Assembly: GCA_017526905.1 (NCBI GenBank)
Contig: JAFXQT010000018.1
Span: 1 to 59,419 of the forward strand
Direction: 5' to 3'
DNA from: Bacteroidaceae bacterium
Lineage (GTDB): Bacteria; Bacteroidota; Bacteroidia; Bacteroidales; Bacteroidaceae
DNA: 59,419 nucleotides
Shown: positions 41,835 to 51,197 of the stretch, piece by piece
Position numbering within the stretch: the first letter of the stretch is position 1
How the letters are laid out: every line of letters starts with the position of its first letter
Program-made: the position numbers and the translations under genes
Notes under the pieces: generated by a model
The model's input: the letters and a program-made list of their open reading frames with translations, nothing else
What the model was told of the DNA's origin: nothing
Database searches by the model: none

Positions 41835-41907
41835 GGTGGGCTCTAAAAATCAGCTTCAGCAAAGAAAAGGCCCGCTGACAACCGGAAACTAATGATTAGA
41901 ACACACC
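41835..41907 (+). repeat. 73-bp mini hairpin element (copy F) in the aroB leader
   Basis: Begins GGTGGGCTCTAAAAATCAG and ends TAATGATTAGAACACACC, matching both ends of the 177-bp family with only about 35 bp between. It ends 7 bp before the aroB ATG, so it would overlap the ribosome binding region. No clear target duplication. Confidence 0.75.
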
Positions 41908-41914
41908 CTTTCGT

Positions 41915-43006
41915 ATGATAAGCTACCAACTGTCAGTGCTCCCCTCGGCCATTGCTTCGGCCCAGCCGGACCGCATCTTCGTGCTCACCGATGCCAACAC
42001 CAACCAACTGTGCCTGCCCCTGTTGCAGCAACTGGGCGTTTCGGCTCCCGTCATCACCATCGGTGCATCGGACGAGGCCAAGAACCTCGAATCGCTCTCG
42101 CAGGTGTGGACGGCCCTGAGCCAGGGTGGTGCCACCCGCCACTCGCTGCTGGTGAACCTGGGCGGCGGCATGGTCACCGACCTGGGCGGTTTTGCGGCCT
42201 CCACGTTCAAGCGGGGCATCAAGTACATCAACATACCCACCACGCTGCTGGCCATGGTGGATGCGTCGGTGGGCGGAAAGACTGGCATCAACTTCTGCGG
42301 GCTGAAGAACGAGATTGGCGTGTTCAGCGAGTCGGAGGCCGTGATTATCGACACCGCATTCCTGCGCACACTTGGCACCCATGACTTGCTGAGCGGCTAT
42401 GCGGAGATGCTCAAACACGGCTTGATCAGCACCGAACAGCACCTGGCCGAACTGCTCCGTTTCGACATCGTGGAGCTGAACCGGGTGCAAATAGGTACCG
42501 TCGGCGGGCCCGACCTGGACAGCGATGCGCCTGACAACGCTGATGATTACGCACTGCTGGGCACACTCATTGCCAAAAGCGTGGGAGTGAAGCAGGACAT
42601 CGTGACCCAGGACCCCCACGAGCACGGACTGCGCAAGGCGCTCAACCTGGGCCACACGGTAGGGCATGCGTTGGAGAGCACGGCATTGGCCCAGCGCCAC
42701 CCTGTGCTGCATGGCTATGCCGTGGCGTGGGGACTGATGTGCGAGCTGTACCTCAGCGTGGCCAAATGCGGTTTCCCACAGGCCACGTTGCGCAAAATGG
42801 CCCATTTCATCGTCGAAAACTACGGGCGCCCTGCCATCACATGCAAGCAGTATGACAGCCTGTACGAACTGATGAAGCACGACAAGAAGAACACTGCCGG
42901 AACCATCAACTTCACGCTCCTGTCCGATGTGGGGCGCCTGCAGTTGGACCAGCACTGCTCCAAGGAACTGATATTTGAAGCGTTGGACTTCCTGCGCGAG
43001 GGCTGA
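41915..43006 (+). CDS. aroB: 3-dehydroquinate synthase
   Basis: 363 residues. Second step of the shikimate pathway, NAD- and metal-dependent. Visible: NLGGGMVTDLGGF (about 87-99), PTTLLAMVDASVGGKTGIN (about 109-127), the metal ligands in GYAEMLKHG and NLGHTVGHALE. A short insertion around 190-215 (VGGPDLDSDAPDN) is not typical. The ATG at 41915 directly follows the mini element, so translation may be influenced by its folding. Confidence 0.95.
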   Translation: MISYQLSVLPSAIASAQPDRIFVLTDANTNQLCLPLLQQLGVSAPVITIGASDEAKNLESLSQVWTALSQGGATRHSLLVNLGGGMVTDLGGFAASTFKRGIKYINIPTTLLAMVDASVGGKTGINFCGLKNEIGVFSESEAVIIDTAFLRTLGTHDLLSGYAEMLKHGLISTEQHLAELLRFDIVELNRVQIGTVGGPDLDSDAPDNADDYALLGTLIAKSVGVKQDIVTQDPHEHGLRKALNLGHTVGHALESTALAQRHPVLHGYAVAWGLMCELYLSVAKCGFPQATLRKMAHFIVENYGRPAITCKQYDSLYELMKHDKKNTAGTINFTLLSDVGRLQLDQHCSKELIFEALDFLREG

Positions 43007-43057
43007 ACCGACCCCGGGCCGGCCACACCATCCTAAATCACCAACCTTAAAAGCAAT

Positions 43058-44167
43058 ATGAAAACATTCCTCCTCTCCCTGTTGTTGGCATTGCCGCTGC
43101 TGGCCCCGGCCAAGCAAGCACCAACTCGCACCAGTGGTAACCCCATCCTGCCCGAATTTCATGCCGACCCGGAAGTGCTCTATTCCGAGCAGACGGGCCG
43201 CTTCTACATCTATTCCACCACCGATGGCGCGCCCGGCTGGGGCGGCTATTACTTTACCGTGTTCTCCTCGGCCGACCTGGCCGACTGGCGCCACGAAGGC
43301 ATCATGCTGGACCTGGGCACCGAGCAGGTGCCTTGGGCCACGGGCAATGCTTGGGCGCCCTGCATCATAGAGCGCAAGGTGGGCGACCAGTGGAAGTACT
43401 TCTTCTATTACAGCGGTCACGACCGTGAGCGCAACCGCAAGAGCATCGGCGTGGCAGTGTCAAGCCATCCCACAGGCCCCTTCACCGATCTGGGTCAGCC
43501 GCTGGTGCATGAGTTGCCCGAGGGGCAGCGCGGCGGTCAGCAAATCGACGTGGATGTGTTCCGCGACCCGCTGAGCGGCAAGTACTACCTGTACTGGGGC
43601 AACGGCTACATGGCCGGTGCCGAACTGAACGACGACATGGTGAGCCTGAAGCCTGGCACCACACGCCTGATGACACCTCAGGGCGGCTCGCTGCGCGACT
43701 ATGCCTACCGCGAGGCTCCCTATGTGTTCTTCCGCGAAGGCCGCTACTACTTTATGTGGAGCGTGGACGACACGGGTTCACCCAACTACCACGTGGCCTA
43801 TGGCACCGCCACCAACCCGTTGGGACCTATCGAAGTGGCCCGCCAGCCCGTGGTGCTGATCCAACGGCCCGACCAGGGCATCTATGGCCCGGCACACAAC
43901 AGCGTGTTGCAACTGCCTGGAAAGGACGAGTGGTACATTGTGTATCACCGCATCAACCCCGCCTACCTGGCCAAGGACAAGGGCCCTGGCTTCCACCGGC
44001 AGGTGTGCATAGACCGCATGTACTTCAATCCTGACGGCACCATTCAGCCTGTGGTGCCTACGCAGGAAGGCGTGCAGCCCATCAGTGTGTTCAAGCAAGG
44101 TGTGAACGCCCTGTCGCGTGCCGCAAAGCGGCGCATGAAGCGGCTTGCTGACAAGCTGGCAGAATAG
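43058..44167 (+). CDS. Secreted GH43-family glycoside hydrolase
   Basis: 369 residues, signal peptide MKTFLLSLLLALPLLAPAK. Five-bladed propeller of the GH43 type: HADPEVLYSEQTGRFYIYS (catalytic base Asp near residue 38), WAPCIIE, QIDVDVFRD, and REAPYVFFREGRYYFMWS with the likely acid Glu. Substrates in this family include arabinan and xylan side chains. This subfamily is not identified. The stop lies 25 bp before the ATG of the next secreted protein. Confidence 0.9.
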   Translation: MKTFLLSLLLALPLLAPAKQAPTRTSGNPILPEFHADPEVLYSEQTGRFYIYSTTDGAPGWGGYYFTVFSSADLADWRHEGIMLDLGTEQVPWATGNAWAPCIIERKVGDQWKYFFYYSGHDRERNRKSIGVAVSSHPTGPFTDLGQPLVHELPEGQRGGQQIDVDVFRDPLSGKYYLYWGNGYMAGAELNDDMVSLKPGTTRLMTPQGGSLRDYAYREAPYVFFREGRYYFMWSVDDTGSPNYHVAYGTATNPLGPIEVARQPVVLIQRPDQGIYGPAHNSVLQLPGKDEWYIVYHRINPAYLAKDKGPGFHRQVCIDRMYFNPDGTIQPVVPTQEGVQPISVFKQGVNALSRAAKRRMKRLADKLAE

Positions 44168-44192
44168 AGTGGACAGACTAACTAAACGCAAT

Positions 44193-46604
44193 ATGTACTT
44201 CAGAAACCTTCGTAATGTACTTGCCGCACTGGCCCTGCTGGCGGCCGTGCAAGTGGTGTCGGCCCAGACCGACATCACCAAGCAGTACCTGACCAATGCC
44301 AACTTTGAGTCGGGCACCGACGGCTGGACCGTGGCTGGGCTGAGCACCCAGACCAACTCGTATTTCACTAAGAAAAATGGCACCACCTATCTGGAAACAT
44401 GGGTGGACCGTGGCCGCAGCATTGGCGATGCCGGCGTGAGCCAGCTGGTCAAGGCCCTGCCCAAAGGCAAATACCGCCTGCGCGCTTCGGGCCTGCACAT
44501 ACAGCAGCGGGCCGCCAACAGCGATGTGAACATCAACGCCACGCCCCAGACAGGCGCCTGGCTTTATGCCGACGTCTACCAGACAGCGGTGCACAAGAGC
44601 GCCGTGTACAACCTCGAATTTGCCGTGCTTGAGGAGCATGCCGACGTGAAGGTGGGCGCAAGGGTGGCCGATGCCACCGGCAACTGGTTCTGTATAGACA
44701 ACTTCCAGCTGTTCTATCTGGGCGAGACCGATATCGAGGCCTATGTGCAATACCTGCAGAACCTGCAACAGCAGGCCAATGCCTACCTGGCCGCCGGCGT
44801 GCAGAACGAGGTGCGTGCAGAGGTGGATGTCGCCGTGCAGGCTGCTCAGGCAGCCTGCAGCGCGTCGCCGCTCAGCCAGGAACAGCTCGAAGCGGCCGTT
44901 ACGGGCATGAAGGAGGCCATCGCCAAGGCCGAAGCATCCAACGCGCGCTATGAAAACCTGCGCGAAACCATCGCCTATGCCACCAAAGTGCTGGGGTGGT
45001 GGGAAGGCATCAGCCGGAAGGCCAATGCGTGGAATCGATTGTCCGATGGCGTGGCCGATGCCCAGGAGAAACTGACCAACTATGACCTGACCGATGCCGA
45101 GCTGAAGAGTGCCGCCACCATCCTCAGTGCCCGCACCAAGGCCGTGGACAAGAAAATCTACGAGAGCGGCAACGCCGTGGGCACAGGCACCGCCCTGAAC
45201 AACACCAACAGCCAGTGGTGCTACCAACGCAGCCTGCAGTCCAAGCACTGGATCCTGTTCTGGGAGAAGGGCTATGGCGACGGTGTACCCGCCGGCGTGG
45301 AGGAAATCCTGGCAACAGCCGACCGCATATTCGAGTTCTATGCCGATTCGCTGAAGTTCATCGTCACGAACAAAGGCACGTCAAAGACCGACACCTACAA
45401 GATGATCATACGCCTGCGCTCCACTACGGAGTGGGAGGCATCGGGCAGCGGCATCGACAACACCATCGGCCTGCTCACCCTCTCACGCTGGGCCTACACC
45501 TCGCGCGGAGGGCAGACGGTGGCGCACGAGATAGGTCACTGTTTCCAGTATCAGACACACTGTGACAACAACGACTGGAACGGATGGATGTACAACTGGG
45601 GCAGTTCCACGCTCAACGTGTTTTGGGAAATGTGCGCCCAATGGCAGGCCTACAAGTTCTACCCCGACATGCAAACCGACAACGAGTGGCTCAATAACAG
45701 TCTCAACGGGATGCACCGCCACCCGTTGTGCGTGGAGCTGCGCTATGAGAACTTCTTCATACAGGACTACATGGCCGACCGCCATGGCATGGACATCATC
45801 GGGCAGCTTTGGAACAAGTCGCGTTCGCCCGAGGATCCGCTTCAGGCTTTTATGCGTCTCACCATGAAAGGCACCACAGCGGCCAAGCTCGAACAGCTGG
45901 GCGACGAGATGTGGGAGTATGGTGCTCGCATGACGACCTTCGACATGGATCACATGCGCGCGCGCTTCAAAGGCCTCATCGGCCGCCGTGCGCAGCCGCA
46001 GCTCACCAAGGATGCAGAGGACTTCTGGTGGCCTACGGCTGCATCGTGCATCGAGAACTGGGGCAACAATGCCATACGCCTCAATGCTCCTGTAACGGCA
46101 AAGACCATCTACGTGGAGTTCGAGGGCAAGGCCGGTGCCAGCGGCTACACAGAGCTGAACAAGACACGGGCCGGATGGCGCATCGGTTTCGTGGCGCTGA
46201 AGAAGGACGGCACACGCATCTACAGCGACATCACCCCCGCCTCCTATGCCGAGCCTAATGCCACGGTGGCTTTCGACTGCCCTGCGGGCTGCTCTTATGT
46301 ATGGCTCGTGGTGAGTGGCGCGCCGACGCTCTACTGGACGCGCGACTGGCTCAGCTGGTCGGAAAGCAGCAAGGCCGAGCAGTGGCCTTATCGCGTTAAG
46401 CTTCACCAGACTAATATCTACGGCAAGGCCAACAATAACACCTATCCCACAGGCATGGACGACATCGTGGCCAAGGACACCGCGCCGACACCTGCCGATG
46501 GCGTCTATACCCTCGGCGGCACACGTCTGCGCCAGGGCGCCTCGCTCGATGGGCTGCCCCGTGGCATCTATGTGGTGAACGGCCGCAAGGTGGTGAAGAA
46601 ATAA
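44193..46604 (+). CDS. Secreted DUF6055-like zincin-type protein
   Basis: 803 residues from ATG 44193, with signal peptide (NVLAALALLAAVQVVSAQ). The N-terminal ~190 residues look like a carbohydrate-binding sandwich (NFESGTDGWTVAGL). Next come a helical linker (about 190-330) and a domain with the zinc-protease motif HEIGH (in TVAHEIGHCFQYQ) and a downstream NVFWEMCAQWQ. This arrangement matches DUF6055. The C-terminal end (VYTLGGTRL, GIYVVNGRKVVKK) is like the tails of many secreted Bacteroidales proteins, possibly related to type IX sorting, but it is short. Substrate unknown. Confidence 0.82.
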   Translation: MYFRNLRNVLAALALLAAVQVVSAQTDITKQYLTNANFESGTDGWTVAGLSTQTNSYFTKKNGTTYLETWVDRGRSIGDAGVSQLVKALPKGKYRLRASGLHIQQRAANSDVNINATPQTGAWLYADVYQTAVHKSAVYNLEFAVLEEHADVKVGARVADATGNWFCIDNFQLFYLGETDIEAYVQYLQNLQQQANAYLAAGVQNEVRAEVDVAVQAAQAACSASPLSQEQLEAAVTGMKEAIAKAEASNARYENLRETIAYATKVLGWWEGISRKANAWNRLSDGVADAQEKLTNYDLTDAELKSAATILSARTKAVDKKIYESGNAVGTGTALNNTNSQWCYQRSLQSKHWILFWEKGYGDGVPAGVEEILATADRIFEFYADSLKFIVTNKGTSKTDTYKMIIRLRSTTEWEASGSGIDNTIGLLTLSRWAYTSRGGQTVAHEIGHCFQYQTHCDNNDWNGWMYNWGSSTLNVFWEMCAQWQAYKFYPDMQTDNEWLNNSLNGMHRHPLCVELRYENFFIQDYMADRHGMDIIGQLWNKSRSPEDPLQAFMRLTMKGTTAAKLEQLGDEMWEYGARMTTFDMDHMRARFKGLIGRRAQPQLTKDAEDFWWPTAASCIENWGNNAIRLNAPVTAKTIYVEFEGKAGASGYTELNKTRAGWRIGFVALKKDGTRIYSDITPASYAEPNATVAFDCPAGCSYVWLVVSGAPTLYWTRDWLSWSESSKAEQWPYRVKLHQTNIYGKANNNTYPTGMDDIVAKDTAPTPADGVYTLGGTRLRQGASLDGLPRGIYVVNGRKVVKK

Positions 46605-46618
46605 CTGCAAGCCAGGCT

Positions 46619-46650
46619 CGCCCGCACTGTCAGCAGTGCCGGGCGGGCGC
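46619..46650. terminator. Convergent hairpin between the DUF6055-like gene and tadA
   Basis: CGCCCGCACTG (46619-46629) pairs with CAGTGCC...GGGCG (46634-46650) with one bulge. It lies between two convergent genes and could serve both. T tract weak. Confidence 0.6.
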
Positions 46651-46653
46651 TTG

Positions 46654-47115
46654 CTATCTCCGCTCGGCAAAGAATGCTTTCATGAGGGCGGCGCATTCCG
46701 CTGCAAGGATACCGCCCTCTACCTTCGTCTTGGGGTGAAAGGCGCGGGGGGCAAAGCCGGCATAACCCCGTTTGGGGTCGGGTGCCCCATACACCACACG
46801 CCCTATCTGCGACCAGCCAAGTGCGCCGGCGCACATCACACATGGCTCCACCGTGACGTAGAGCGTGCAGTCGGGCAGATACTTACCGCCCAAGGCGCTG
46901 GCCGCTGCGGTGATGGCCTGCATCTCGGCATGTGCGGTCACGTCGGTGAGGCGTTCGGTGAGGTTGTGCGCACGGGCGATAATGCGCCCTTGGCAGGCGA
47001 TGACGGCGCCCACCGGAATCTCGCCTTCCTGGGCAGCCAGTCGGGCTTCCTGCAGTGCCTGACGCATGAAGAATTCGTCGGTCAGCACCATGCCCTGTTC
47101 TGTTCCTTGATCCAT
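46654..47115 (-). CDS. tadA: tRNA-specific adenosine deaminase TadA
   Basis: 153 residues. Deaminates A34 of tRNA-Arg(ACG) to inosine. Zinc and proton-shuttle motifs HAEMQAI (about 62-68) and PCVMCAGAL (about 92-100) are intact. Usual length. Convergent with the DUF6055-like gene and divergent from parA. Confidence 0.94.
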   Translation of the reverse strand: MDQGTEQGMVLTDEFFMRQALQEARLAAQEGEIPVGAVIACQGRIIARAHNLTERLTDVTAHAEMQAITAAASALGGKYLPDCTLYVTVEPCVMCAGALGWSQIGRVVYGAPDPKRGYAGFAPRAFHPKTKVEGGILAAECAALMKAFFAERR

Positions 47116-47207
47116 GATTAACGTGCTTTTGCGGGCGAAGATAGCAATAAAAAACGGAAAAAGAAGATAAAAAGGCTTAAAAGTAACAATATCTCGGCCA
47201 AAATACC

Positions 47208-47215
47208 TACCTTTG
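47208..47215 (+). promoter_or_regulatory. -7 box of the parA operon
   Basis: TACCTTTG, 21 bp before the parA ATG. No clear -33. Confidence 0.6.
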
Positions 47216-47236
47216 CGCCTTACTTAGCTACAGACT

Positions 47237-48004
47237 ATGGGAAAAATCATTGCTCTGGCCAACCAGAAAGGCGGTGTGGGGAAAACCACCACATCCATGA
47301 ATTTGGCGGCTTCGCTGGCCACCTTGGAGAAGCATGTGTTGCTGATTGATGCCGATCCGCAGGCGAATGCATCGAGCGGGTTGGGCGTGGACCTGGCCGA
47401 GGTGGATGTATCCATCTACGACTGCCTTGTCAATAAGACCGATCCGCACGAGGCTATCTACGAGACGGATATCAAGGGGCTGGACATCATACCCAGCCAC
47501 ATCGACCTGGTGGGTGCCGAAATCGAGATGCTGAACCTGTCCGAGCGCGAGCGTATTCTGGAAAACCTCCTCAAGCCACTACGCGCCGAGTACGACTATA
47601 TCCTGATTGACTGCTCGCCGTCGTTGGGCCTGATCACGGTGAATGCGCTCACGGCAGCCGACTCGGTCATCATCCCCGTGCAGTGCGAGTACTTCGCGCT
47701 GGAGGGCATCTCCAAGCTGCTCAACACCATCAAGATCATCAAGACAAAGCTGAATCCGAAACTGGCCATCGAGGGCTTCCTGCTCACCATGTACGACTCG
47801 CGTCTCCGACTGGCCAACCAGATCAAGGAGGAGGTGCAGCGCCATTTCCAGGAACTGGTGTTCAAGACGGTCATCAACCGCAACGTCAAACTCTCCGAAG
47901 CACCCTCGCACGGCGTGCCCGCCATACTCTATGATGCCGATTCCACCGGGGCCCGCAACCACCTGGAACTGGCTAAGGAAATAACTGACAGAGAAAAGAA
48001 ATAG
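47237..48004 (+). CDS. parA: ParA/Soj chromosome-partition ATPase
   Basis: 255 residues. Deviant Walker A KGGVGKTTT (about 11-19), DADPQANASSGLG, DYILIDCSPSLG (Walker B region). Chromosomal Soj type with no N-terminal DNA-binding domain. It segregates origins with ParB, encoded 10 bp downstream. The following genes (DUF5683, lytic transglycosylase, rel) keep the typical Bacteroidales order. Confidence 0.96.
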   Translation: MGKIIALANQKGGVGKTTTSMNLAASLATLEKHVLLIDADPQANASSGLGVDLAEVDVSIYDCLVNKTDPHEAIYETDIKGLDIIPSHIDLVGAEIEMLNLSERERILENLLKPLRAEYDYILIDCSPSLGLITVNALTAADSVIIPVQCEYFALEGISKLLNTIKIIKTKLNPKLAIEGFLLTMYDSRLRLANQIKEEVQRHFQELVFKTVINRNVKLSEAPSHGVPAILYDADSTGARNHLELAKEITDREKK

Positions 48005-48014
48005 CACATCCGAT

Positions 48015-48911
48015 ATGGCAGTACATAAGAAATACCCCGCCCTGGGCCGCGGCCTGGACGCCCTCATCTCGACCGACACGGTACAGACCGAAGGCTCCTC
48101 GAGTATCAACGAGGTGGCCCTCGACCTGATTCATGCCAATCCCAACCAACCTCGACGTGAGTTCGACGAGGAGGCACTGCAGGAACTGGCCGACTCTATA
48201 CGCGAAATAGGCATCATTCAGCCCATCACGCTGCGCAAGATGGACGACGGCACCTACGAAATCATTGCCGGCGAGCGTCGTTGGCGCGCCTCACGTCTGG
48301 CCGGGTTGACCCAGATTCCGGCCTACATCCGCACGGCCGACGATGAGAACGTGATGGAGATGGCCCTCATCGAGAACATACAGCGCGAGGACCTCAATGC
48401 CGTGGAGATTGCGCTGGCCTACCAGCATCTGCTGGAACAGTACGAGCTGACACAGGACCGCTTGTCGGAGAGGGTGGGGAAGAAGCGCACCACCATCACC
48501 AACTATCTGCGGCTGCTCAAACTGCCTGCCGCCATACAGGTGGGCTTGCAGAACAGGGAAATCGACATGGGCCACGCCCGGGCACTGCTCTCGCTGGACA
48601 ACCCTGCGCTACAGATCAAACTGTTCAACCAGATCAAACGCGAACACCTGAGCGTGCGCAAGGTGGAGGAACTGACCAAGCGCCTCATGCAGGGCGAAAC
48701 CATACAGACGGCTGATGCCAAGCTGCGCCCGCGCAAGGCCGGGCTCAAGGAGGAGTACGCACTGCTGCGCGACAACCTCTCCAAATACTTCAAGGCCAAG
48801 GTACAACTGACCTGCTCGGACAAGGGCCGCGGCAAGATTGCCATTCCCTTTGCCAACGAGGAGGAGCTGGAACGCATCGTCACGCTGCTGGACGGCATGC
48901 GAAAGCGGTAG
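48015..48911 (+). CDS. parB: ParB/Spo0J chromosome-partition protein
   Basis: 298 residues. The CTPase box GERRWRAS (about 87-94) and NIQREDLNAVE are present. A helix-turn-helix (RLSERVGKKRTTITNYLRLL) and a C-terminal dimer region follow. It binds parS sites and spreads as a clamp. I saw no obvious 16-bp parS palindrome in this window. Starts 10 bp after parA. Confidence 0.95.
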   Translation: MAVHKKYPALGRGLDALISTDTVQTEGSSSINEVALDLIHANPNQPRREFDEEALQELADSIREIGIIQPITLRKMDDGTYEIIAGERRWRASRLAGLTQIPAYIRTADDENVMEMALIENIQREDLNAVEIALAYQHLLEQYELTQDRLSERVGKKRTTITNYLRLLKLPAAIQVGLQNREIDMGHARALLSLDNPALQIKLFNQIKREHLSVRKVEELTKRLMQGETIQTADAKLRPRKAGLKEEYALLRDNLSKYFKAKVQLTCSDKGRGKIAIPFANEEELERIVTLLDGMRKR

Positions 48912-48953
48912 CACGAAGCAACGAAGTCGAACAGAACTCATCTCCATGCACTC

Positions 48954-49775
48954 TTGACAACAACGTTCCCCATATATATATATAAGGTGTGGCTGACGGC
49001 GGTCGGCCTCGTGGCGTTTTCGCTCATGGCACATGCCCAGGCGGCAGGTGCGCCAGACGACTTCCCCATCACCCCCGATTCGCTCTTGCTACAGTCCGAC
49101 TCGACGGCCGTTGCATCCGAGGTCCTGCCTGCCGACAGCCTCCTGTCTGCCTCTGCCGAAGTCGCAGCCGACAGCCTTCAGCAGAAGGCCGAGCATGACA
49201 TGGCCCAGGCCGACTCGCTGCTGCAGGCTGTGGCACCAACGGCACGGCCGCAGTTCGTGCCGGATCCCATACGGGCCATGTGGCTGGGCTTGATCCTGCC
49301 GGGCGGCGGACAGATATACAACCGCAAGTACTGGAAACTGCCCATCATCTATGGCGGATTCCTCGGTTGCGCCTACGCCCTGTCGTGGAACAATCAGATG
49401 CTTCGGGACTACTCCCAAGCCTACCTGGACATCATGGACGATGACCCCGATACCAAGAGCTACATGAAGATGCTGCCCCTCAACTACGACATCAGCGGAC
49501 GCGAGTCGCAGTTCAAGGAGATCTTCAAGAACAAGAAGAACTACTACCGCAAGTACAGGGATATGAGCATATTCGCCTTTGCGGCAGTGTATGTGCTGGC
49601 AGTGATCGACGCCTATGTCGATGCCGAACTGTCCACATTCGACATCTCGCGCGACTTGTCGCTGCGGCTCACGCCGGCCGTCATCAACAGTGCCGACAGC
49701 CGGCAACTACGCCATGCCAACCGCTCACTGCAGGCCGACACCGGAGTGGGGCTGGCCTGTCACCTGTCATTCTGA
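48954..49775 (+). CDS. DUF5683 domain protein
   Basis: 273 residues. An N-terminal hydrophobic segment (VWLTAVGLVAFSLMAHAQA) suggests a signal peptide; no ATG precedes it in frame, so the start is TTG 48954 or GTG 48987. A Ser/Asp/Ala-rich linker follows. The DUF5683 region has PIRAMWLGLILPGGGQIYNR, two membrane helices (about 125-145 and 208-226) and a short tail. Function unknown. The position between parB and the lytic transglycosylase is conserved in Bacteroidales and suggests a link to growth or cell wall. Confidence 0.82.
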   Translation: MTTTFPIYIYKVWLTAVGLVAFSLMAHAQAAGAPDDFPITPDSLLLQSDSTAVASEVLPADSLLSASAEVAADSLQQKAEHDMAQADSLLQAVAPTARPQFVPDPIRAMWLGLILPGGGQIYNRKYWKLPIIYGGFLGCAYALSWNNQMLRDYSQAYLDIMDDDPDTKSYMKMLPLNYDISGRESQFKEIFKNKKNYYRKYRDMSIFAFAAVYVLAVIDAYVDAELSTFDISRDLSLRLTPAVINSADSRQLRHANRSLQADTGVGLACHLSF

Positions 49776-49794
49776 CATAAAAGGACTCGAATAT

Positions 49795-51111
49795 ATGAAG
49801 ATAAAGCAATACATACACCTGCTGGGAATGGGCCTCATGCTGGCCGCCATCCCCAGTCCCGTGTCCGCTCAGGTATTTGAGGAGGACGAAGACGAGTTTG
49901 TAAACGAAGAGGATTCCGACGAAGGCACCGACGAGGATTCCGACCTGCCACAGGGCATGGAGGACGAGTTGGACCAGCTCTTGCAGGAATGGAACAACAA
50001 GTCGTATCTCATCCCCGAAGGCGACTGTAACGACACAGGCGTAAACCCCGAGTTCCCCCGCGAAACCTATATCCACCGCCTGTCTCGGCTGCCCAACGTC
50101 ATGGAGATGCCCTACAACGACATCGTGCGCAAGTTCATCGACCGCTATACTGGTTCTTTGAGGCGTTCGGTCAGCATCATCCTTGGGGCCTCCAACTTCT
50201 ACATGCCGCTGTTCGAGGAGGCGTTGGAAGCTTACCAGATACCGTTGGAACTGAAGTACCTGCCTGTCATCGAATCGGCACTCAATCCCAAAGCCACCAG
50301 CAAGGTGGGCGCGGCCGGTCTCTGGCAGTTTATGATCGGCACAGGCAAGCAGTATGGTCTGGAAGTGACCAGCCTTATCGACGAGCGGCGCGACCCCATC
50401 AAGTCGAGCTATGCCGCCGCCCATTACCTGAAGGACCTGTATGGCATCTTCGGCGACTGGACCCTGGTCATTGCCTCCTACAACTGTGGCCCGAACAACG
50501 TGCGCAAGGCCATTGCCCGTGCCGGCGGCAACAAGGATTTCTGGACAATCTATCCTTACCTCCCTGCCGAGACACGTGGCTACGTGCCCGCGTTCATCGC
50601 GGCCAACTACGTGATGAACTACTATTGCGAACATAATATCTGTCCGGCTGGAACAGTGCTGCCCGCCTCTACCGACACTATCACCATTACACGCAACCTG
50701 CACAAGGACCAGATCGTGGCCATGTGCAATGTAAAGGCCGAGGAACTGGATGCACTGAACCCGCAATATCGTACGGGCCTGATCCCGGGCGACAGCCACG
50801 ACTGCACGCTGCGCCTGCCCACCCCTGCCATCGCCGCCTTTATCGAGTGTGGCGACAGCATCTACCGCTACCACGCCGACGAGCTCTTCACTTCGCGCAA
50901 GGAGGTCGAAGTGGCACAGGCGCAGGTCAGTTCGGGCACCTCCAAGGCCAGTCGCAAACGTAGCCGCACCCGCACCCGTACGGCAACGGTGCGCAAGGGC
51001 GATACGCTCAGTGCCATTGCCAAGCGCAACCACACCACCGTGAAGGAGTTGCGCAGGAAGAATGGCATCCGAGGCAACAACATACGGCCCGGTCAGAAGC
51101 TGAAGTTCTAA
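49795..51111 (+). CDS. MltD-like lytic transglycosylase with LysM domains
   Basis: 438 residues from ATG 49795, with signal peptide (LLGMGLMLAAIPSPVSAQ) and an acidic stretch (about 27-55). The SLT domain (about 130-290) has the catalytic Glu in LPVIESALNPKATS and AGLWQFMIGTGKQYGL. One degenerate LysM lies near 300-345. A clear C-terminal LysM (TVRKGDTLSAIAKRN, NNIRPGQKL) follows an Arg/Thr-rich linker. It cleaves peptidoglycan in the periplasm or outer membrane. The longer frame back to 49615 lacks a signal peptide at its front and overlaps DUF5683, so it is rejected. Confidence 0.92.
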   Translation: MKIKQYIHLLGMGLMLAAIPSPVSAQVFEEDEDEFVNEEDSDEGTDEDSDLPQGMEDELDQLLQEWNNKSYLIPEGDCNDTGVNPEFPRETYIHRLSRLPNVMEMPYNDIVRKFIDRYTGSLRRSVSIILGASNFYMPLFEEALEAYQIPLELKYLPVIESALNPKATSKVGAAGLWQFMIGTGKQYGLEVTSLIDERRDPIKSSYAAAHYLKDLYGIFGDWTLVIASYNCGPNNVRKAIARAGGNKDFWTIYPYLPAETRGYVPAFIAANYVMNYYCEHNICPAGTVLPASTDTITITRNLHKDQIVAMCNVKAEELDALNPQYRTGLIPGDSHDCTLRLPTPAIAAFIECGDSIYRYHADELFTSRKEVEVAQAQVSSGTSKASRKRSRTRTRTATVRKGDTLSAIAKRNHTTVKELRRKNGIRGNNIRPGQKLKF

Positions 51112-51197
51112 GTGGCATGCTTTGCAGCTATGGCCGCACCTCTTCCTAACTGGCCATTCCCAGTCTCCAATCTTCAATCTCCCAATATTCCCCCAGT

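Noticed and set aside
41933-43420. 495-codon minus-strand frame opposite aroB and GH43
   Set aside because: Runs across two clear plus-strand genes and their gap; shadow.
46604-48960. parS centromere site near parAB
   Set aside because: I looked for a 14-16 bp CACGTG-centred palindrome and did not see one.
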